In this document: positions 59,701-64,000 of the stretch, piece by piece
How positions within the stretch are numbered: position 1 is the stretch's first letter
Layout: each line of letters begins with the position of its first letter
Source of the DNA: Cyclobacterium xiamenense
GTDB taxonomy: Bacteria; Bacteroidota; Bacteroidia; Cytophagales; Cyclobacteriaceae
NCBI RefSeq assembly: GCF_009467825.1
Contig: NZ_WIOK01000015.1
Location: 62,001 to 126,000 of the forward strand
Reading direction: 5' to 3'
Length of the DNA: 64,000 bases
Made by a program: the position numbers and the translations under genes
Notes under the pieces: generated by a model
Told to the model about the DNA's origin: nothing
The model's database searches: none
The model's input: the letters and a program-made list of their open reading frames with translations, nothing else

Positions 59701-60777
59701 CTATCCCCAGGCATCCCTCAAAAAGCGCAGCCAGTTGCCGTGCATGACCTGTTGAATGTCTTCCGAACTGTACCCGCGTTTTTGCAGCATGCCGGGAATC
59801 CGGCTGATATCCGCAATGGTTTCCAGGTCGTAGGGACTTTGCTCCCTACCGTACGCACCATCTAAATCCGTCCCTATCCCAATATGGTCGGCATTTCCGG
59901 CCAGTTGACAGATATGATCCAGGTGATCGACCACTTTTTCCAGGTCACAATTCATCTCACGGGGCAATGACACACCTTTGGTCCAGCCGGGAACCATCAT
60001 CCATGCATCCAACGCTCCTCCAATCACTGCCCCCCGGTCGATCAATGCCTTAATTTGCTCGTCACTAAATTGCCGGTTGTGGTTGACTAGTGCCCGGCAG
60101 TTGTTATGGCTGGCCCAAACAGGCCCGTTAAAATGGTCCAGTGCCTCCCAAAAGCTTTCGTCGCAGAGATGGGTCGCATCCAAAATAATGGATAAACGCT
60201 CCATCTCGCGCAATAAATCCCTTCCTTTCGGTCCCAGGGGCCCGGATGCATCCGTCCCAGGGGCATACCTTCCCGGACCGTAATGCGCCGGACCCAACGC
60301 TCGTAGGCCTGCCTGGTAGGACTTTTCCAGGTAGCTTAGGTTGACAATGGAATCTGCCCCCTCCAGGGATAAGATATAGCCCACCGGTTTTTTCCCGGAC
60401 TCGGTACCGTCCTGCCAGCGGGTGACGTGCTCTTCCAGCGAGGCCAAATTATTGATTTGAACCATTTCTCCCTTGTCCTCCATTGCCCGATACCAGGCCA
60501 ATTGACCTTGGGTTTGTGCCCAGGCCTGCTCGGGACTGTGCCAACCTGGCAATGGATTGCCGGGTGCCACGTACCGGGCTATCTGTGTGGCTACCACCAG
60601 GCCGATTTCTGCTTCCCTCAGCGCCGGTAATGAAACCGTTGCATTTCCCCGGTCCGGTTTATCATTCATGCCCATTTCCCGTTCCCGTTGATTGATCTGT
60701 TCCACGGTAAGCGTTAGATCCCGATTCCATTCCAGCGCATTCATGCTCAGGTCCAGGTGTGCATCGATAGTAAACAT
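59701..60777 (-). CDS. Membrane dipeptidase-like M19 enzyme
   Basis: A 358-residue cytoplasmic M19 (renal dipeptidase) protein with no signal peptide. The binuclear zinc motif is DAHLD (residues 5-9). Later ligands fit SLEGADSIVN (Glu), ATHLCDESFWEAL (His) and VWASHNNCRALVNHNRQ (His), and the final Asp occurs in IGIGTDLDGA. The family hydrolyses L-D or L-L dipeptides, often with a D-residue. It is the last gene of the operon, 36 bases after the D-threonine-aldolase-like gene. Cytoplasmic location and company suggest use of imported dipeptides or D-amino-acid derivatives. Confidence 0.93.
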   Translation of the reverse strand: MFTIDAHLDLSMNALEWNRDLTLTVEQINQREREMGMNDKPDRGNATVSLPALREAEIGLVVATQIARYVAPGNPLPGWHSPEQAWAQTQGQLAWYRAMEDKGEMVQINNLASLEEHVTRWQDGTESGKKPVGYILSLEGADSIVNLSYLEKSYQAGLRALGPAHYGPGRYAPGTDASGPLGPKGRDLLREMERLSIILDATHLCDESFWEALDHFNGPVWASHNNCRALVNHNRQFSDEQIKALIDRGAVIGGALDAWMMVPGWTKGVSLPREMNCDLEKVVDHLDHICQLAGNADHIGIGTDLDGAYGREQSPYDLETIADISRIPGMLQKRGYSSEDIQQVMHGNWLRFLRDAWG

Positions 60778-60813
60778 ATAGTGTCGTTTCGTTAGATTCG
60801 TTTAAACTGGCTG

Positions 60814-61926
60814 TCAATAGGTTATTCTACGGTCACGCGAGAGGGTTTTCCATACGGCTACTTGTTCGCCATTTTCCACCACCACTGCTTCCTGATGCAG
60901 GGCCACTGTGGGGCATATATGGTAGGGCACTCCATACAGCACATCTCCAATCTGGTAAGAATGATCGGGTGCCACTTGCAATACCAGGTGCTCTTCGCTT
61001 TGACTGACGGGCGATACGTCCATTGCGTTCAGAAATCGAACCCGCTTGTCGATGGGGTTTTCGGAGGCGATGGCTTTGTGTCCCAGATCCACACAGACCA
61101 GATTTTCGGCCGGAAGGGAAATCACACGGCTTATCACCAGGGCAGCGTGAAGAAACTCCTGTTCGGGAAGCCCGGTTCCATATCCCTCGTCCCAATAGAT
61201 GAAGGTGCCGGGAGCACAAATCACGTTTTGCCTGGCCGCATGGATGGGAAAGGTCGTTGTTCCTCCAGCGATAATTTCCAGAGGAAGGTTATGGATTTTT
61301 TCCAGGGTTTCGCGCATCGCAGCGATTGGAGCGAAGCCCTCTTCGCACTCCGCTGTCCGGATTTCAAATACCGGGTTCCGCAAATGCCCATCGTACAAAT
61401 GAAAGCCTCTTACTGACAAACCGGATTTGCCGAGCAGTTTTTCCACCAGCTCCACGGCGGCCGAGCCCGGGGCAATTCCCGTACGATTGGTTCCCGCATT
61501 GAGATCCACGTACACGGAAAGTACCTGCCCGGCTTGCCTCGCTTTGGCATCCAATGCCTCGGCTGCGGTTTCCTGGTCTGTCAGGCAATGGAAGCGCACA
61601 TCCGGATAGGCTTGGATTAGTGCAAACAGGCGGTCAATTTTTGGTCCTACGGGCTGATAGGCCAGCAGGATATCGGTAGCTCCGGCAAGTACCAGCATCT
61701 CCACCTCGGCAATTGTGGCAGCCTTGAACTTGCTGATTCCGGCATCCATCATTAGCTGACATGCTTCTATGGACTTGTTGGTTTTTACGTGTGGGCGCAG
61801 GCGGTCCGGAGTCCCGACGACTGCAATCGCACGCTGTATGTTTTCCCGTGCCCGGTCTCGGTACACCAACAGCGCTGGACTATCGACCGTTTCCGGATGC
61901 TGTAATTCATACCATGTATCTGACAT
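60814..61926 (-). CDS. D-threonine aldolase/D-serine dehydratase-like PLP enzyme
   Basis: A 370-residue fold-III PLP enzyme (alanine racemase N-terminal fold). The ATG at 61926 begins MSDTWYELQHPETVDSPALL; a longer in-frame reading overlaps ridA and is rejected. The PLP lysine is K48 in RPHVKTNKS. The metal-binding C-terminal motif H-I-C-P-T is near residue 339 in YHICPTVALHQEAVVV, as in metal-dependent D-threonine aldolases and D-serine dehydratases. It probably acts on a beta-hydroxy D-amino acid. It lies 4 bases after ridA and 36 bases before the dipeptidase gene. Confidence 0.88.
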   Translation of the reverse strand: MSDTWYELQHPETVDSPALLVYRDRARENIQRAIAVVGTPDRLRPHVKTNKSIEACQLMMDAGISKFKAATIAEVEMLVLAGATDILLAYQPVGPKIDRLFALIQAYPDVRFHCLTDQETAAEALDAKARQAGQVLSVYVDLNAGTNRTGIAPGSAAVELVEKLLGKSGLSVRGFHLYDGHLRNPVFEIRTAECEEGFAPIAAMRETLEKIHNLPLEIIAGGTTTFPIHAARQNVICAPGTFIYWDEGYGTGLPEQEFLHAALVISRVISLPAENLVCVDLGHKAIASENPIDKRVRFLNAMDVSPVSQSEEHLVLQVAPDHSYQIGDVLYGVPYHICPTVALHQEAVVVENGEQVAVWKTLSRDRRITY

Positions 61927-61930
61927 ACGA

Positions 61931-62404
61931 TTACTGGTTAATCTCGAAGGTTGCTTCGATTTCCACAGAAATATTTCCTGGCAAGGAGCCAAAGCCCACC
62001 GCACTTCTAGAGCCTATGCCGTTTTCTTCACCCCAAATTTCTGCGAAAAGCTCCGAACACCCGTTGATTACATAGGGATGGGATTCAAAATCCAAACTGC
62101 AATTGACCATGCCCAGAACTTTGATCACCCGTTTGATCTTATTTATACTGCCAAGCTGGGACTGCAGGGTAGACAGCATGGTCAGCCCCACCTGTCTGGC
62201 GGCAGCCTTTCCCTGGTCCTTGTCCAGGTCTATCCCCACTTTACCCGTAATCAGCGTACCGTCTTCCAAGACTGGCCCGTGGCCCGACAAAAACAATAAA
62301 TTTCCGGTAATAACAATTGGCCGGTATACACCTCCCGGAGGAGGCGCCGGAGGTAACACCAAACCCAATTCTTTTAATTTTCCTTCTGCAGACATGTTTT
62401 CCAT
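61931..62404 (-). CDS. RidA family enamine/imine deaminase
   Basis: A 157-residue YjgF/YER057c/UK114 family protein. The substrate-binding Arg lies in the SVEIEA-like C-terminal region, and typical parts are LFLSGHGPVLEDGTLITGKVG, QVGLTMLSTLQSQLGSINKI and RSAVGFGSLPGNISVEIEA. RidA proteins hydrolyse reactive enamine/imine intermediates released by PLP enzymes. This fits the neighbouring D-amino-acid PLP enzyme. The longer 157-residue form differs from the 130-residue RidA archetype and matches the so-called Rid2-7 subfamilies; the exact subgroup was not determined. Confidence 0.93.
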   Translation of the reverse strand: MENMSAEGKLKELGLVLPPAPPPGGVYRPIVITGNLLFLSGHGPVLEDGTLITGKVGIDLDKDQGKAAARQVGLTMLSTLQSQLGSINKIKRVIKVLGMVNCSLDFESHPYVINGCSELFAEIWGEENGIGSRSAVGFGSLPGNISVEIEATFEINQ

Positions 62405-62421
62405 TGTTTATTTTTCTTTAC

Positions 62422-63744
62422 TTATACAAACACATCCAATACCAACACACCTACCAGACCGATTACGGCCACCGCCGTTTCCAGTAAGGTCCAGGATAAA
62501 AAGGTCTGTTTGATACTGAGATTAAAATATTCTTTCACCAACCAAAATCCTCCGTCGTTGACATGCGAGAAGATGAGGCTACCGGTTCCAATGGCCAGTA
62601 CCATCAAGTTAGGATCTACCCCGCCCGCGGCCACAAGGGGAGCACTAATGCCCGCAGCCGTCAGAGCCGCAACGGTGGCCGAACCCACAGATATCCGTAT
62701 CACAGCCGCAATTAGCCAGCCCAGAAGCAAGGGATTGACTGGCAATTGCTGCAGGGAGGCACCAATTTCGGCACTTACCCCACTATCCATCAAGACCTCC
62801 TTGTATGCACCAGCGCCGGCAATAATTAACAAAATCAACGCGATGTCCTTCACCGCAGTTCCGTAGCCTTCCATGATGGTTGCCATGCGTTGTCCCCTGC
62901 CAATGCCCAAACTGTACGTTGCCCAGATAAGTGACAGCAGCATGACCACATTTGGGTCGCTAAAAAAAGCAATCCAACCATAAGCCGGATGGTCTTCGGG
63001 AAAATTCAAGCCCAACAAGGATAGGACAATCAGTAAAAAAACCGGCAACAAGGCCGTAAATAAACTATTCACCAACCCAGGCAATTGCTCTATTGGTTTT
63101 GGCTTTGCGCTAAAGACTGCCAAAGGTTTCACTTGAATGGTTCCGAAATAGGGCAATTTTCCAAGCAGAGGACCTGCCAAGATCACCGTCGGAACCGCCA
63201 AAATCAGTCCATATATGAGCGTGGTACCCATGTGCGCATCAAATTGAGCCACCAGGGCTACCGGCGCAGGATGGGGGGGCAATAAGCCGTGTGTAACGGA
63301 AAGCGCTGCCAGCATGGGAATGCCCACAACCATCACCGGAATCCTGTGCTGGTTGGAGACGGCAAAAACGAGCGGAATCAGTAAAACAAAACCTACATTA
63401 AAAAACAAGGGAATCCCCACAATAAACGCTGTCAAGGCGATGGACCATTGCAACCGGCGCTCTCCAAAACTTTCGGTAAGAAACAAGGCAATCCGCTGGG
63501 CCGCGCCGCTGTCTGCTACCACCTTTCCCAACATGGCACCCAACACAATCACAATCACCAAGGCACCCATGAGACTGCCAATTCCTCGCTGAATGGAACC
63601 GGAGATGGATTCCAAGGGAATGCCCAGGAACAGGCCAGCTGCAATGGATGTCAGGAGAAATGCAATAAATGGCTCTACCTTCATCCAGACAATCAGCCCT
63701 ACCAAGAACAAAATGCTTACGCCAACAATCAAAAAGGTCATCAT
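62422..63744 (-). CDS. GntP family permease (gluconate/organic acid:H+ symporter)
   Basis: A 440-residue inner-membrane symporter with 11-13 hydrophobic segments. The GntP pattern is clear: MGALVIVIVLGAMLGKVVAD near the start, SIALTAFIVGIPLFFNVGFV, THGLLPPHPAPVALVAQFDA and, late, ISVGSATVAALTAAG. The family imports gluconate, other sugar acids, or D-serine. The neighbouring D-amino-acid enzyme and dipeptidase favour a D-amino acid or acyl derivative, though gluconate cannot be excluded. It lies 17 bases before ridA. Confidence 0.93.
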   Translation of the reverse strand: MMTFLIVGVSILFLVGLIVWMKVEPFIAFLLTSIAAGLFLGIPLESISGSIQRGIGSLMGALVIVIVLGAMLGKVVADSGAAQRIALFLTESFGERRLQWSIALTAFIVGIPLFFNVGFVLLIPLVFAVSNQHRIPVMVVGIPMLAALSVTHGLLPPHPAPVALVAQFDAHMGTTLIYGLILAVPTVILAGPLLGKLPYFGTIQVKPLAVFSAKPKPIEQLPGLVNSLFTALLPVFLLIVLSLLGLNFPEDHPAYGWIAFFSDPNVVMLLSLIWATYSLGIGRGQRMATIMEGYGTAVKDIALILLIIAGAGAYKEVLMDSGVSAEIGASLQQLPVNPLLLGWLIAAVIRISVGSATVAALTAAGISAPLVAAGGVDPNLMVLAIGTGSLIFSHVNDGGFWLVKEYFNLSIKQTFLSWTLLETAVAVIGLVGVLVLDVFV

Positions 63745-63918
63745 GGAATGGAAATGAATCCAAAAAATACAGCATATTCTGCTGAATGCCTATTCTGACC
63801 CCACAAACTTAAAAAAAATCTGCCAGGTAAGGCCAAATTCCTTCCGCTGGCATTGCCTCTATTCCTGAACGTAAAGCAGCGTGCGCCCCGGGCAAAGGCT
63901 CACCACGGCAGAAGGCAG

Positions 63919-64000
63919 TCAACCGGTTTTCCAACGATACACCCGTTCGCCGAAACCCAGTTGCCTGGATTCAATCAATAGTGAGGAGTCAATGGCTGCT
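63919..64000 (-). CDS. C-terminal end of an unidentified gene (partial)
   Basis: The last 26 codons of a minus-strand gene that begins beyond the right edge. The visible C-terminus reads IDSSLLIESRQLGFGERV and ends with YRWKTG and a TGA at 63919. It is the first gene upstream of gntP on the same strand, with a 174-base gap, so it is possibly but not certainly part of the operon. In many Bacteroidota this position holds an amidohydrolase or D-aminoacylase, but the visible residues are too few to name it. Confidence 0.5.
   Translation of the reverse strand, partial: AAIDSSLLIESRQLGFGERVYRWKTG

Noticed and set aside
1-64000. tRNA, rRNA, insertion sequence, prophage or toxin-antitoxin genes
   Set aside because: Reading both strands showed no convincing example; the only mobile-like locus is the repeat-flanked GIY-YIG gene.

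Overview
The window is chromosomal DNA of a Bacteroidota bacterium. The evidence is a gldJ gliding-motility lipoprotein gene, a secreted protein with a type IX secretion (T9SS) sorting domain, TonB-dependent receptors with carboxypeptidase-like N-terminal domains, many lipoproteins, and a near-perfect TTTG-N20-TAnnTTTG promoter. The carotenoid operon layout (sigma factor, crtI, crtB, fused lycopene cyclase, ispH, crtW) and the dabAB genes suggest a pigmented, aerobic, probably aquatic heterotroph of the Cytophagia/Saprospiria type. That placement is an inference.

Layout. 1-2.7 kb: a dabB-dabA inorganic-carbon uptake pair, dabA cut by the left edge. 2.7-3.7 kb: a gene-free stretch with degenerate coding-like sequence. 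3.7-7.4 kb: exported serine hydrolase, GH18 glycosidase and SnoaL-like protein. 7.8-12.3 kb: a TPR protein, then a sulfatase, a CBM9-like lipoprotein and an esterase that look like a small polysaccharide-processing locus. 12.3-14.1 kb: tandem dimers of a dispersed ~190-bp repeat on both sides of an AT-rich GIY-YIG nuclease gene. 14.1-21.0 kb: glycyl-tRNA synthetase and a tightly coupled three-gene operon for periplasmic sugar oxidation (cytochrome c/PQQ-type dehydrogenase, TIM-barrel isomerase-like protein, large haem dehydrogenase with HEAT repeats). 21.6-31 kb: a TonB-dependent receptor, REP-like repeats, cryptochrome DASH, serine hydrolase, tag, an M14 peptidase and a haem lipoprotein. 31-40 kb: prfA, a 13-repeat T9SS cargo protein, gldJ and mfd. 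40-49 kb: a lone cytochrome oxidase subunit III-like protein, hflK-hflC, a SRPBCC-like protein, a Fur-family regulator, a double-DTG retropepsin-like PDZ protein, a PAS/GAF histidine kinase and nagB. 49-54 kb: a TRIC-type channel, a methyltransferase, a POTRA-less D15 barrel and a second TonB-dependent receptor. 54.3-59.5 kb: the carotenoid operon. 59.7-64 kb: a D-amino-acid/dipeptide catabolic operon (GntP permease, RidA, D-threonine-aldolase-like enzyme, M19 dipeptidase), with an upstream gene cut by the right edge.

How the genes fit together. The carotenoid operon has its own strong promoter and brings in an MEP-pathway enzyme (IspH), so precursor supply and pigment synthesis are probably co-expressed. 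The predicted end product is a ketocarotenoid such as canthaxanthin, unless a hydroxylase lies elsewhere. The right-hand operon would import and deaminate an organic acid or D-amino-acid derivative, with RidA removing enamine intermediates. No tRNA, rRNA, CRISPR array, complete insertion sequence or prophage was seen. I found no clearly undescribed system. The best candidates are the repeat-flanked GIY-YIG unit, the three-gene oxidoreductase operon and the retropepsin-PDZ protein next to an orphan kinase.
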